This document shows, one piece after another, positions 32,595-41,476 of a stretch of DNA of 64,000 bases (positions within the stretch are counted from its first letter, which is position 1; the number at the start of each line of letters is the position of its first letter). Under the pieces are notes generated by a model. The model saw nothing but the letters and a program-made list of their open reading frames with translations. It did not search any database and was not told where the DNA came from. The position numbers and the translations under genes are program-made. Source of the stretch: Gammaproteobacteria bacterium (GTDB lineage Bacteria; Pseudomonadota; Gammaproteobacteria; Steroidobacterales; Foliamicaceae); NCBI GenBank assembly GCA_009844425.1, contig VYBN01000003.1, positions 120,083-184,082 on the forward strand. The letters run 5' to 3'.

Positions 32595-33650
32595 ATGAGC
32601 TACATCGCCCGTCCCAAGGTCAGCCACCCGGCCCTGGCCCGCAACGAACTGGGCCTGACCATGCGCGACTACGAGGGCGGCATGTCCACGCTTTGCGCGG
32701 GCTGCGGGCACGACTCGATTACCGGCGCGCTGATCCAGGCGGTCTTTGAACTGTCCATACCGCCGCATCGCATGGGTAAGCTCAGCGGGATCGGATGTTC
32801 GTCGAAGACGCCGGCGTACTTTGCAGCCTCCTCCCACGGATTCAACTCGGTCCACGGGCGCATGCCTTCGGTTTCCACCGGCGCCGCCGCGGTCAATGGC
32901 CGGCTCCAGTACATCGGAATTTCGGGCGACGGCGACTCGCTGTCCATCGGGATCGGACAGTTCGTTCACGCCATGCGCCGCAACCTCAACATGCTGTACC
33001 TGATCGAGGACAACGGCGTCTACGGGCTTACCAAGGGACAGTTTTCCGCCTCCGCCGACACCGGCAGCACCGCCAAGCGCGGCGAGGTTAACGAACAGCA
33101 GGCCATCGATCCCTGCCTGCTGGCGATTGCCTCGGGTTGCGGTTTCGTGGCCCGCGGGTTTTCCGGAGACCGCGCACAGCTGGCGCCGCTGCTCAAGGCC
33201 GGACTGTCGCATCGCGGGTTTGCGATGATCGACGTGATTTCACCCTGCGTAACGTTCAACGACCACGAGGGCTCGACCAAGAGCTACCGCTTTACGCGCG
33301 AGAATGCGTATCCGATCGGCCACACGGACTTCATTCCGCCGGAAGTCGAGATCAAGGCCGAGCTCGGCGTGGGCGAGGCGCAGCGGGTCCAGCTGCACGG
33401 CGGAGGCAGCATCCTACTGCGCAAACTGGACCACGAGTACGACGCAAGCGACCGGAGTGCGGCCCTGGCTTATCTCAGCCGCCGCCAGGGCAATGGAGAG
33501 GTGGCCACCGGCCTGCTGTTCGTGGAGGAAGGCGGCGCGGACATGCATGAACTCGCGCGATTGGGCGAGACGCCGCTGGCGGATTTGCCTTACGATCGGC
33601 TTTGCCCAGGCTCAGGCGCCCTGGCCGACTTGCAGGACCGGCTGCGTTAG
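32595..33650 (+). CDS. korB: 2-oxoacid:acceptor oxidoreductase beta subunit
   Basis: 351 residues and the thiamine-diphosphate subunit of the complex. It has STLCAGCGHDSITGALIQAV, SGIGCSSKTPAYFAAS and the TPP motif SGDGDSLSIGIGQFVHAMRR, followed by LIEDNGVYGLTKGQFSAS. The cysteines in CAGCGH and GIGCSS match [4Fe-4S] binding in this family. It follows the gamma-alpha gene by 24 bases and is the last gene of the operon. Confidence 0.9.
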   Translation: MSYIARPKVSHPALARNELGLTMRDYEGGMSTLCAGCGHDSITGALIQAVFELSIPPHRMGKLSGIGCSSKTPAYFAASSHGFNSVHGRMPSVSTGAAAVNGRLQYIGISGDGDSLSIGIGQFVHAMRRNLNMLYLIEDNGVYGLTKGQFSASADTGSTAKRGEVNEQQAIDPCLLAIASGCGFVARGFSGDRAQLAPLLKAGLSHRGFAMIDVISPCVTFNDHEGSTKSYRFTRENAYPIGHTDFIPPEVEIKAELGVGEAQRVQLHGGGSILLRKLDHEYDASDRSAALAYLSRRQGNGEVATGLLFVEEGGADMHELARLGETPLADLPYDRLCPGSGALADLQDRLR

Positions 33651-33675
33651 TCCGCATATCTCGCCTGATTCCGCT

Positions 33676-33810
33676 TTCTCTGTGCTCCCTTCTTCCGGGG
33701 TGGATTCATGCAATCCACCATGAATACGTCCCTGTAGCTTGCTCGTTCGCGCCGGGACAACGGCGCTCACCCCTGCCTCCAATACTCCCGGAAGAAGGGA
33801 GCAAAGAGAA
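33676..33810. repeat. interspersed hairpin element, family A copy 2
   Basis: Arms 33676-33699 and 33787-33810 (ttctctgtgctcccttcttcc and complement) pair over 24 bp with one mismatch. The centre is longer than usual and includes a second inverted stretch (tggattcatg/catgaatacg). The right half gcctccaatactcccgg matches copies 4 and 6. It lies between convergent genes, where it could terminate both. Confidence 0.78.
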
Positions 33811-33812
33811 GG

Positions 33813-34301
33813 CTACGGCTGGTGGGCGACCGGGGGTTTATCGGGCAGGGGTGGACAGCGCACCCAGACATCCAGCGCGACGGACGTCTGTGAGCTCGTT
33901 TGCTTCCCTGTAGAAGCCCGGCATACCAGGGCGCCCTGTGCGGTGAATTTCGACTTCAGCCGCAGCACCGGTCCGGGAGCGTCGCCGGGCTCGGGACAGA
34001 AGAGTTCCGGCCTCAGGCCGCGCAGCTGCCGGGCAGGAACCCGAATGGAAAACACTCTGCGCCCGGTGTCGTCCTCCGCCGAGAAAGCGGCGCGCACCGT
34101 CGTGTCGGAGATGGAAACCTGCAGATGTCCTCCCGTGGTGTCGGGGGGACAATCGAAGGCGGCGGTCACCGAGAACGAGTGCTCTTCGGCCGTTTCGCCC
34201 GACACCCAAAGAGGCGCGTTTGCGGGCGGTTCGCTGTCCGGGGCGGGGAGGTAGGGACCTTGCAGGAGTGAGAGCAGTGCGGTGGCCAGTACGGGTGTCA
34301 T
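33813..34301 (-). CDS. exported hypothetical protein (162 aa)
   Basis: Short signal-like N-terminus (MTPVLATALLSLLQGPYLP), then a beta-rich sequence with two cysteines that could pair (FDCPPDTTGG, ELFCPEPGD), plus one later in LVCRAS. No recognised domain. Its stop lies three bases from hairpin copy 2. It follows erpA by 16 bases on the same strand. Confidence 0.55.
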   Translation of the reverse strand: MTPVLATALLSLLQGPYLPAPDSEPPANAPLWVSGETAEEHSFSVTAAFDCPPDTTGGHLQVSISDTTVRAAFSAEDDTGRRVFSIRVPARQLRGLRPELFCPEPGDAPGPVLRLKSKFTAQGALVCRASTGKQTSSQTSVALDVWVRCPPLPDKPPVAHQP

Positions 34302-34317
34302 CGCACCGCAGCGGAGC

Positions 34318-34680
34318 TCAGGCGGAAAAGCTGGAACCGCATCCGCATGTGCTCTGGGCGTTCGGATTGCGGATAACGAAGCGTGCGCCGCTCAAGTCGT
34401 CCTTGAAGTCGATCTCGGCGCCTTCCAGGTACTGCAGGCTGGTGGGGTCCACCAGGAGGGTCACGCCCAGCTGCTCCACCGAAGCGTCGCCTTCCTCGCG
34501 CCGGTCGTCGAAGGTAAACCCGTACTGAAAGCCTGAGCAGCCTCCACCTGAGATATAGACGCGCAGCATCAGCGCCGAGTTGTCTTCTTCCTGCAGCAGC
34601 TGGCCCACCTTGCGGGCCGCGGCCTCGGTAAAGACCAGCGGAGCGCTCTCCTGTTTTTCGCCGTAAATCTGCGGTTCCAT
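34318..34680 (-). CDS. erpA: iron-sulfur cluster insertion protein ErpA
   Basis: 120-residue A-type carrier that delivers Fe-S clusters to apoproteins. The three ligand cysteines are present: Cys48 in [13 protein letters not shown], and Cys112 and Cys114 in [11 protein letters not shown]. The family core [13 protein letters not shown] (here [13 protein letters not shown]) and [15 protein letters not shown] are intact. In a minus-strand group with bactofilin and the DUF6776-like protein, a neighbourhood common in gammaproteobacteria. Confidence 0.95.
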   Translation of the reverse strand: MEPQIYGEKQESAPLVFTEAAARKVGQLLQEEDNSALMLRVYISGGGCSGFQYGFTFDDRREEGDASVEQLGVTLLVDPTSLQYLEGAEIDFKDDLSGARFVIRNPNAQSTCGCGSSFSA

Positions 34681-34689
34681 ATCAGCCTC

Positions 34690-35109
34690 TCAGGTGAGGG
34701 ATGGTTGAATCTGACTGGCCGGCGCCGAGCCGGGTTCGGTCTCCGCCACGCTGCTGTTCGAATCCGCGGAGCCCGTCAGCAACTGGCCCTGCACGACGGC
34801 GCCTTTTTCCATCTCTATCTGCCCGTACTCAATCGAGCCCTCGATACGCGCGGCCGATGTCAGCGTAACCGTTCCGCCGCAGCTCAGGTCGCCCAGGACC
34901 GTGCCCTGGATCAGCATGCGCGCGGCCCTGGCGTTGCCCTCTATGCGACCGGTCGGGGCCACGGAGAGTTCGCTTTTCTTTCCCCGCGCGGACACGTCCC
35001 CCTTGACGGTACCGCCCACATGGCAGCCACGATCGAAAACCAGGTTGCCGGCAACGGTGGCGTCCGCTCCGATCAACGTCGTAACCGTCTTTTTCAACCG
35101 TTTCTTCAT
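34690..35109 (-). CDS. bactofilin (polymer-forming cytoskeletal protein)
   Basis: 139 residues. A short basic N-terminus (MKKRLKKTVTTLI) is followed by repeated beta-helix turns such as VAGNLVFDRGCHVGGTVKGD, GRIEGNARAARMLI and GSIEYGQIEMEKGAVVQGQL. These form the DUF583 bactofilin core that polymerises into membrane-associated filaments and positions cell-wall enzymes. ATG at 35109 overlaps the stop of the upstream coiled-coil gene (ATGA). The tail is disordered. Confidence 0.9.
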   Translation of the reverse strand: MKKRLKKTVTTLIGADATVAGNLVFDRGCHVGGTVKGDVSARGKKSELSVAPTGRIEGNARAARMLIQGTVLGDLSCGGTVTLTSAARIEGSIEYGQIEMEKGAVVQGQLLTGSADSNSSVAETEPGSAPASQIQPSLT

Positions 35110-35783
35110 GTCCTTGGCGCCAGTGGCGCCCATGGAAATTCACGTTCAAAGCTGTGCTGTTCATCCGGACTGGGCGTTACGCGTACCCGGATCTTGCTGG
35201 GCTCGAATCTCGCGGGCAAGGTCACGTTCGCACGCAGCTCGGTGCTGCTTTGAAAATTGAATTCTATCCGACTGGCGCTGAGCCGACTGATTTCGTGCAG
35301 TTCGAGTTCGTGGCCCGAGCCGTCCAGGGTGCCGGCGAAGGCCAGTTCCAGATGTCCGCGGCAGCGCTGGTTGTCCGACAGCAGCGCCTGCGTCAGGCCC
35401 ACGCTGAGACTGTAATCCCGGGCGTCCCCGTCCGGCTCCACGTTTACGGAGTGAATTCGCAGCCCTGCGCGGGCTTCCTGGGGCGTAATAATTTCCTGCA
35501 ATCCATAGATGGTCATGCGCTGATTCATCACCTGGCCCTGCAGGTCGCTGACCTGGGATCGAAGGGCCGCCGCCGCTTCCTCGTCGATCATCTGGTTGAG
35601 CTCGTGGTTGCGCAGTTCCAGGTTTTCCATGCGTGCCTGCATGCCGGCCATGTGGCCGCTGCTGAGGCTGCGCTGCAGCCACCAGCCCGCGAAACCTCCG
35701 GCCGCGAAGACCAGGGCGATGATGAGAGATAGCGCGACGGAATAGCGCCCGCGCCATATCAGGACTTTGTTGCGGCCGAGCAA
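35106..35783 (-). CDS. membrane-anchored coiled-coil protein, DUF6776-like
   Basis: 225 residues. Cytoplasmic basic start, one transmembrane helix (SLIIALVFAAGGFAGWWL), a coiled coil (about residues 45-100: MENLELRNHELNQMIDEEAA) and a beta-rich periplasmic domain. It overlaps bactofilin by four bases. This pairing is common in gammaproteobacteria, and the protein may anchor bactofilin filaments to the membrane. No enzymatic motif. Confidence 0.8.
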   Translation of the reverse strand: MLGRNKVLIWRGRYSVALSLIIALVFAAGGFAGWWLQRSLSSGHMAGMQARMENLELRNHELNQMIDEEAAAALRSQVSDLQGQVMNQRMTIYGLQEIITPQEARAGLRIHSVNVEPDGDARDYSLSVGLTQALLSDNQRCRGHLELAFAGTLDGSGHELELHEISRLSASRIEFNFQSSTELRANVTLPARFEPSKIRVRVTPSPDEQHSFEREFPWAPLAPRT

Positions 35784-35816
35784 AACCGTTCCCGGAAATC
35801 CAACCTGCCGTTTACT

Positions 35817-36326
35817 TTACCGCATGTTCACCGTCGCCGGCAGGCCGACGCGCTCCCCGAATTCCTCCAGAACCTGCCGGTAAACGGAGCGCTTGAAGAA
35901 CACGACTTCTTCGGCAGGAAGCCAGTAATCCACCCAGTTCCAATCGTCGAATTCGGGTTCTTCGGCGAGGTCGGGACGAACGCTTTCCTCCGCGCAGTTG
36001 AGCCTCAGCAGCCACCAGAGCTGTTTCTGTCCGATGCAGCGCGGCGCGCGCGAACGCCGGTACCTGGGCGGCAGCTTGTAACTCACCCACCGGCCCATGC
36101 GCGCCACTTCCCGTACCTGCGACGGGTCCAGCCCCAGTTCTTCCTTCAGTTCGCGGTACATGGCGTCCCGGGGCGGTTCCCCCTGCCGAACGCCACCCTG
36201 GGGAAACTGCCAGCCGCGACGGTCGCTGCGGCGCGCGAGCAAAACCCTGTCGCGACCGTCCCATATGACGATGCCGACGCCCCGCCGATAGCCGTTGTGG
36301 TCGATGATGTCCTGCTCAGGCGCCAC
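35817..36326 (-). CDS. rppH: RNA pyrophosphohydrolase RppH (Nudix)
   Basis: 169 residues. Removes pyrophosphate from 5'-triphosphorylated RNA to start decay. The Nudix box is complete: GGVRQGEPPRDAMYRELKEE. The RppH-specific start GYRRGVGIVIWDG, the QFPQGG segment and EFDDWNWVDYW are present. The start is GTG at 36326. The sequence DIIDHNGYR matches the usual MIDREGYR start, so the true N-terminus could be a few residues shorter. Confidence 0.93.
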   Translation of the reverse strand: MAPEQDIIDHNGYRRGVGIVIWDGRDRVLLARRSDRRGWQFPQGGVRQGEPPRDAMYRELKEELGLDPSQVREVARMGRWVSYKLPPRYRRSRAPRCIGQKQLWWLLRLNCAEESVRPDLAEEPEFDDWNWVDYWLPAEEVVFFKRSVYRQVLEEFGERVGLPATVNMR

Positions 36327-36398
36327 GCATTCCTCCCCTTTACGCGAAAGAATACCCTGCTTGCATTACGATGCGTAACTCCCGGACAGCACACCAAC

Positions 36399-37073
36399 AT
36401 GAGTCACTCGGTAAAGCAGCATCTCCGCCTGGAAATCGAGGTCTACGACCGGACCATCCGCACCTGGATTCCCGGCTACGAGCAGGCGCTGAAACGGGCC
36501 GCCGGGGAAGTCGCCCGCGTGCAACCGCGCCGGGTGCTGGACCTGGGCGCCGGGACGGGCGCGCTTTCCGAAGCCATACTGAAACAGTCTGCTACGGCTA
36601 CGGTCGAACTGCTCGACCTGGACGAGGAAATGCTCGCCCAGGCCCGTGTGCGGCTGAAGAGCTTCGGTGAAAGGGCTCGTTTTCGCCGCCAATCGTTTCT
36701 TGATCCCCTGCCCGAATGCGATGCGGTCGCGGCGTCGCTGGCGCTGCACCATGTGCCCGCCATGACGGAAAAGAAGCAACTCTACCGGCGGATTCTCGAA
36801 GCGCTGGTCCCGGGCGGCTTGCTGGTCAATGCCGACGTCACGATGCCGGCCGGCGAGCCCCGGCGCAGCGAAGACTACGCGAAGTGGGCGGCGCATCTTG
36901 TCTCATGCGGCATCGGGAAGCACCGCGCCTACGAGCACTTCCGGGAGTGGGCCGGCGAGGATACGTATTTTCCGCTGGAAATGGAACTTGAGGCGATGAC
37001 CGAGGCGGGCTTTGACGCCGCCTGCGCCTGGCGGGACATTCCCAACACGCTGATCATCGGACGCAAGCCCTGA
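36399..37073 (+). CDS. class I SAM-dependent methyltransferase
   Basis: 224 residues from ATG at 36399. SAM motif RVLDLGAGTGALSEAIL, acidic end of strand 2 (ELLDLDEEML), CDAVAASLALHHV and LVPGGLLVNADV: the methyltransferase-25/-12 layout. C-terminal WAGEDTYFPLEMELEAMTEA may form a lid. Its end lies eight bases from the convergent peptidase gene. Substrate unknown. Confidence 0.8.
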   Translation: MSHSVKQHLRLEIEVYDRTIRTWIPGYEQALKRAAGEVARVQPRRVLDLGAGTGALSEAILKQSATATVELLDLDEEMLAQARVRLKSFGERARFRRQSFLDPLPECDAVAASLALHHVPAMTEKKQLYRRILEALVPGGLLVNADVTMPAGEPRRSEDYAKWAAHLVSCGIGKHRAYEHFREWAGEDTYFPLEMELEAMTEAGFDAACAWRDIPNTLIIGRKP

Positions 37074-37080
37074 TGTCGCG

Positions 37081-39504
37081 TCAATCCCCCTCCGCGCTCC
37101 TTACGTTGTGCATGATGTCGCGGTCGGCCAGGTTTCCCGACGGCGGCCTTCTGACGCTCTCGATCCGCGACGGGATCATGCGCCTGGGATAGTAGTTGTT
37201 CTCGATGTCCGCATCGGCGGTTTCCCACTTCGGGTCCACCACGATGCTGCTGATCTTCTCCGGCGACACGAGCAGTTTCTTCAGGCCGTGCGGAGTGCGC
37301 CGCCAGGTCTCGGCCGGCAGGTTGATCAGCTCCCGGCCGCCGCTCGCGTACGTGACCTCGAGAAGGATGGGCATGACCAGCCCGCCGATATTGGAAAACT
37401 CGAGGATGTAGTAGTTGAGGTCCTCGTCCACCGCCCTTTCCAGGGTGGCGCGTTCCCAGTCCTCGAGCCCGGCCAGGAATTCCTCGTAGCGCGTGCGTTC
37501 CACCTCGGTTACCGTGAACTCGTCGTTCTCATCGTAGAAGTCGCGCACGTCCGGGTTTCTTTCGACCCAGGTGCGCCTCCCCTCGGCCCGGTTCTTCTCG
37601 ACGAATACGGACGGTGGTTCGGAATCCTTGACCTCGCGAAGCCGGGCGTAGTCCACGTCCGGATCTTCGGTGTCCAGGCGCATTTCATAAACCCGGTCGA
37701 GCGAGATGTCGACGTGGTCGGTGGTGTAAAACCAGCCGCGCCAGAACCAGTCCAGGTCCACGCCCGAAGCCTCTTCCATCGTGCGGAAGAAATCGGCCGG
37801 CGTCGGCCGCTTGAATTTCCAGCGGCGGGCGTATTCCTTGAGGGCGAAGTCGAACAGCTCGCGGCCCAGAATCGTCTCCCGCAGGATATTGAGCGCGGCC
37901 GTCGGTTTGCCGTAGGCATTGGGGCCCACCTGCAGCAGGCTGTCGGCCTGGGTCATTATCGGCACCTGGTCGGTCGAGGTCATGTAGCCGGTCATGTCGC
38001 GCGGTTCTACCGCCCAGCTGATCTCCGGGTCCCACTCGCGCCCGGCCACGGCGTCGAGGTAGCTGTTCAGGCCTTCGTCCATCCAGGTCCACTGGCGCTC
38101 GTCGGAGTTCACGATCATCGGGAAGAAGAAATGGCCGATTTCGTGAATGATCACGCCGATAAGGAAGCTCTTGTCGCCGAGGGTGTAGGTCCGCGATCCG
38201 TCGTCCCGCAAGGTGGTTCGCGGGCCGTTGAAGGTGATCATCGGGTATTCCATGCCGCCGAGGAATCCCACGCTCACCGACTGGGCGGTGGGCCAGGGGT
38301 AGTCGAAAGTGAACCGCGTGTATACCTCCAGCGCGTGGATCACGACCTCGGTGGAATAGTCCGACCACAGCGTTCCGCCCTCCTTGGGGTAGAAGGACAT
38401 GGCCATGATCTGTTCCTGCTCGGCGCCGGGCTGTTGCATGCCCTTCGCGTCCCAGATGAACTTGCGCGATGAGGCCCAGGCAAAATCGCGCACGTTTGTC
38501 GCCGAAAAACGCCAGGTGGCGGTTTCGGAGGCGCCGTCACGTTCGTTCTCGCGCGCCTCGTCGGGCGTGACGATGTAAACCGGCCGTTCGGCGGTTTCGG
38601 CCTGCCTGAGCCGCTCCTGCTGTTCGGGCGTCAGCACTTCCGCGCCATTGGTCAGTTCTCCGGTGGCCGAGACGATGTGGTCGGAGGGTACCGTGATGGC
38701 CACGTCATAGTCGCCGAACTCCAGCGTGAATTCGCCCGAGCCGAGGAATTCCTTGTTGGTCCAGCCCTCGTAGTCGGTGTAGGCGGCCAGACGCGGAAAC
38801 CACTGCGCGATGGCGAAGATGTGGTTCCCGCCGGTGCGGGCGTCGTCGGGGAAGTGCTCGTAGCCGCCCCGCGCCCGGAATGCGGAACCGTGCACGATGT
38901 TGTAGGCGAAATCGACGTTGAATTCGGTCCGTTCGCCGGTCGCCAGCGGCGCCGCAAGGTCCACCCGCATCAGGGTGCCCACGATCACGTGCGGCATCGG
39001 CTGGCCGTTGCTGTCGGTTACCGCGCTGATTTCGAACCCCAGATCCTCGTCGTCCATGTACTGCAGCCGGCGCAGGCTGCCGAGGCTGATCTGCGCCGCA
39101 TCGTCCTGCTCTGCGGCTGCGGCGGGAGGATTCTCGAAAGTACGGCTCATTTCCGCGATCGAATCGTCGCGGAACCGGTTCTGGTCCAGGTGCAGCCACA
39201 GCCAGGTGAGCGTGTCGGGCGAGTTGTTGTGATAGGTCACGGTCTGGGTGGCGGAAATGCGCTGCTTCTCCTCGTCCAGCGTTACGGCGATCGAGTAGTC
39301 CACCTGCTGCTGCCAGTACGCGTGGCCGGGTTGTCCGGCGGCGTTGCGATAGGCGTTGGGGGTCGGAAGTATTTCCTCGAGTTGCCGGAACTTGTCCTCA
39401 AACGGCTGCTCGTTCGCGTTCTCCATGCTCCAGCCCGCCGCGCAGGTCAGCAGGGCTGCGGCCGCGGCCGGCAGGCGCCGGCGTGTCCAATGGTTCGAAA
39501 GCAC
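37081..39504 (-). CDS. M1-family metallopeptidase (aminopeptidase N-like), exported
   Basis: About 807 residues from GTG at 39504 (GGGAG upstream). A signal-peptide-like N-terminus (LPAAAAALLTCAAGWS) precedes a beta-rich domain, then the gluzincin site VIIHEIGHFFFPMI (HExxH near residue 453) with the third zinc ligand in WMDEGLNSYLD. The gate motif GGMEYPMITF replaces the GAMEN of classic aminopeptidase N, as in many periplasmic M1 homologues. Probably digests peptides in the periplasm. It is downstream of the phosphatase on the same strand. Confidence 0.85.
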   Translation of the reverse strand: MLSNHWTRRRLPAAAAALLTCAAGWSMENANEQPFEDKFRQLEEILPTPNAYRNAAGQPGHAYWQQQVDYSIAVTLDEEKQRISATQTVTYHNNSPDTLTWLWLHLDQNRFRDDSIAEMSRTFENPPAAAAEQDDAAQISLGSLRRLQYMDDEDLGFEISAVTDSNGQPMPHVIVGTLMRVDLAAPLATGERTEFNVDFAYNIVHGSAFRARGGYEHFPDDARTGGNHIFAIAQWFPRLAAYTDYEGWTNKEFLGSGEFTLEFGDYDVAITVPSDHIVSATGELTNGAEVLTPEQQERLRQAETAERPVYIVTPDEARENERDGASETATWRFSATNVRDFAWASSRKFIWDAKGMQQPGAEQEQIMAMSFYPKEGGTLWSDYSTEVVIHALEVYTRFTFDYPWPTAQSVSVGFLGGMEYPMITFNGPRTTLRDDGSRTYTLGDKSFLIGVIIHEIGHFFFPMIVNSDERQWTWMDEGLNSYLDAVAGREWDPEISWAVEPRDMTGYMTSTDQVPIMTQADSLLQVGPNAYGKPTAALNILRETILGRELFDFALKEYARRWKFKRPTPADFFRTMEEASGVDLDWFWRGWFYTTDHVDISLDRVYEMRLDTEDPDVDYARLREVKDSEPPSVFVEKNRAEGRRTWVERNPDVRDFYDENDEFTVTEVERTRYEEFLAGLEDWERATLERAVDEDLNYYILEFSNIGGLVMPILLEVTYASGGRELINLPAETWRRTPHGLKKLLVSPEKISSIVVDPKWETADADIENNYYPRRMIPSRIESVRRPPSGNLADRDIMHNVRSAEGD

Positions 39505-39520
39505 TGAATTTTCTCCCGTT

Positions 39521-41314
39521 CTACTGTTGTATTTCGTCTCGGCCAATTCCGTCAATGCGGTTCCTCCTGGGAGCGAGGGCATGTCCCTCGCGGCGTCCCG
39601 ACCTCCGGGAAGGCGAGACGCCTTCCCCCTCGGGGAAGCCCGGCCGGCCCGTTACCTCGGCCAGCGGCTTCTCCCAGTCTTCCAATGGCGGCAGGCCCAG
39701 CGCCCGGGCCAGCGTCGGGGCAATGTGGCGCGGGGTGACCGGCCGGTCGACGATCGCCGCATTCAGGTCCGCGCCGTAGAACAGGACCGGCACGCGCAGG
39801 TCCGGCAAGTACGGCGATCCATGGCTGGCCGCGTAAACGGGCGGATCCGCACTGACGAAGCTGGTCTGCGATTCCACTATGTACATCTCCCCGCTGCGCC
39901 CGTCGAAATGAACGTTGCGTATCAGTTGACAAAGCTTCTCGCCGCCGCAGTCGTCCAGTTGCGAAACCGGCACTGTCCGGGCGATCTCGGGGCGGGCCTC
40001 AAGCCATTCGCCGGCTACCCGGCGGATCGAATCAAGGTCGAGCTCCAGGCGCTCTATTGCCGAAAGGTTGAAGTACGCCCACGGCATCACGATGCCCGTC
40101 ACCAGGTCTTCGTCCACGTTGAGCTCGGAACTCAACTGGCGGTTCAGGGCCCCGACCACCCTGAAATCCTGCGCGCCGGTCGCGTTGAGGCCGGAACTCA
40201 ACCGGCGGTTCAGGGCCTCGGTCAGGCGCCTTGAGAAAACCCGCGTCGCCCCGGGATCGACGCCGGGCGCGTATTCCGGAATCGGCCTCATTCCGTGGTC
40301 GGAGCTCAATGCCAGCAGGAAGCGACCGGGACCGACGCGGCCATCGAGATAATCCAGAAATTCCGACAGCAGCCGATCAAGCCGGTGGAGATTGTCTTCG
40401 GACTCGCGGCTGTCGGGTCCGAAGGCGTGCCCGATGCGATCGGTGGCGGAAAGACTGACGGAGAGCAGGTCGGGAATGTCGTCCTGGCCCAGCGATTCGT
40501 TCTCGATGATGACCTGCGCAAGACCCATCGTGATCCGGTCGCCGTCCGGCGCGTAGCGCAACTGGTCGTAGTACTGCGGTGTCCCCGGCGGGGCGTATTC
40601 GTGGGGGAAGACCCGGGTCCAGCCTTGCGGCGGCCTCTCGTGGCGCCGGTCGTCTTCATGCGCGTAGGCTTCGCCGGGCATCAGCAATTCCCAGGCATCC
40701 GGAACCTGCCGGTAGGCGGTCTCGTTGTATGCGGAGAGCCAAGCCGGTTGAGCCCCTTCCGGGTAGTAGAAGCTGTTGGTAACGAAGCCGCCGCTGCGGG
40801 TGGAGTACCAGAATGCCTTGCCCTGCCGTCCGGCGGTGAAAACGGCGCCACGGTCCTTGATGGACACCGAAAAGATCTTCGCGCGTTCCTGGTAGCCGGA
40901 ATGAAGAGAGTCGGCCAGGGTGGTTGCGGCCAGGCGCGAAGGGGACACGCCGTATTCCCTGTCCCAGACGCTGGGGAAGGGCCGCCCGACCTCGCGTTCG
41001 TACCAGAAATTGGAGATCACGCCGTGCTTCGACGGATGGACGCCCGTGGCGATCGTCGCATGGCCTGGAGCGGTGGCGCTGGTTGCATGGTCGAAGGCGG
41101 CGTTTTCGTACACCACGCCCCCTTGCCAGAGGCGCCGGAATCCGGACGAAGAGTCCTTGTGCGCCCATTCGCGGGTCCGGTCCGCGGTCAGTTGGTCTAC
41201 AACCAGGATTACGGTCAGCGCCGGAGGTTCGCCGGCCACGGCGGAGTCCTGCGCCCAGATCGCGCCGAGCGCGAGCAGGACGGCCAATGGCGCGAGCCGG
41301 CGTATTGGGTTCAT
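39521..41314 (-). CDS. alkaline phosphatase-superfamily protein (PafA-like), exported
   Basis: About 597 residues with a signal peptide (MNPIRRLAPLAVLLALGAIW). The nucleophile region TSATAPGHATIATGVHPSKH, metal ligands in DLLSVSLSATDRIGHAFGP and SSDHGMRPIPEY, and the distal ASHGSPY fit PafA/type I phosphodiesterase enzymes. It would release phosphate from organic esters. The last 31 or so residues (EGVSPSRRSGRREGHALAP...) are encoded by family B repeat copy 4, so the natural C-terminus was probably replaced. An internal 35-bp duplication also exists near 40117-40217. Divergent from a TonB receptor and phytase. Confidence 0.85.
   Translation of the reverse strand: MNPIRRLAPLAVLLALGAIWAQDSAVAGEPPALTVILVVDQLTADRTREWAHKDSSSGFRRLWQGGVVYENAAFDHATSATAPGHATIATGVHPSKHGVISNFWYEREVGRPFPSVWDREYGVSPSRLAATTLADSLHSGYQERAKIFSVSIKDRGAVFTAGRQGKAFWYSTRSGGFVTNSFYYPEGAQPAWLSAYNETAYRQVPDAWELLMPGEAYAHEDDRRHERPPQGWTRVFPHEYAPPGTPQYYDQLRYAPDGDRITMGLAQVIIENESLGQDDIPDLLSVSLSATDRIGHAFGPDSRESEDNLHRLDRLLSEFLDYLDGRVGPGRFLLALSSDHGMRPIPEYAPGVDPGATRVFSRRLTEALNRRLSSGLNATGAQDFRVVGALNRQLSSELNVDEDLVTGIVMPWAYFNLSAIERLELDLDSIRRVAGEWLEARPEIARTVPVSQLDDCGGEKLCQLIRNVHFDGRSGEMYIVESQTSFVSADPPVYAASHGSPYLPDLRVPVLFYGADLNAAIVDRPVTPRHIAPTLARALGLPPLEDWEKPLAEVTGRPGFPEGEGVSPSRRSGRREGHALAPRRNRIDGIGRDEIQQ
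39569..39640. repeat. interspersed GC-rich repeat, family B copy 4 (inside the phosphatase 3' end)
   Basis: Begins gggagcgagggcatgtccct and runs through cgcggcgtcccg, nearly identical to copy 3, then pairs through gcgagacgcctt. It is read through by the phosphatase gene, which only stops 48 bases later at 39521, just before the ribosome-binding site of the next gene. Confidence 0.75.
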
Positions 41315-41372
41315 GGCGAGGCTTCTCCGCAAGCGGGCCAATGTACCGCAAAGTGAACTTGCCCACCAAGCC

Positions 41373-41476
41373 ATGCGCCCTGTATCCCCTTCCGGGGAGA
41401 CGCATGAACCCATCCTTGGGGCTCGGCGGCGGCTGTCCTGCCGCCGACGCTCCCCGGAAGGGGATACAGGGCGCAT
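41373..41476. repeat. interspersed hairpin element, family A copy 3
   Basis: Arms 41373-41397 and 41452-41476 are a perfect 25-bp inverted repeat (atgcgccctgtatcccctt...). The centre has gagacgcatgaacccatcc and a ggcggcgg/ccgccg sub-hairpin. It lies in the divergent region between the phosphatase and the TonB receptor, so it is not simply a terminator here. Confidence 0.82.

Noticed and set aside
41373..41476. Simple Rho-independent terminator
   Set aside because: It lies between divergent promoters and has no following T-run; it belongs to the interspersed hairpin family.
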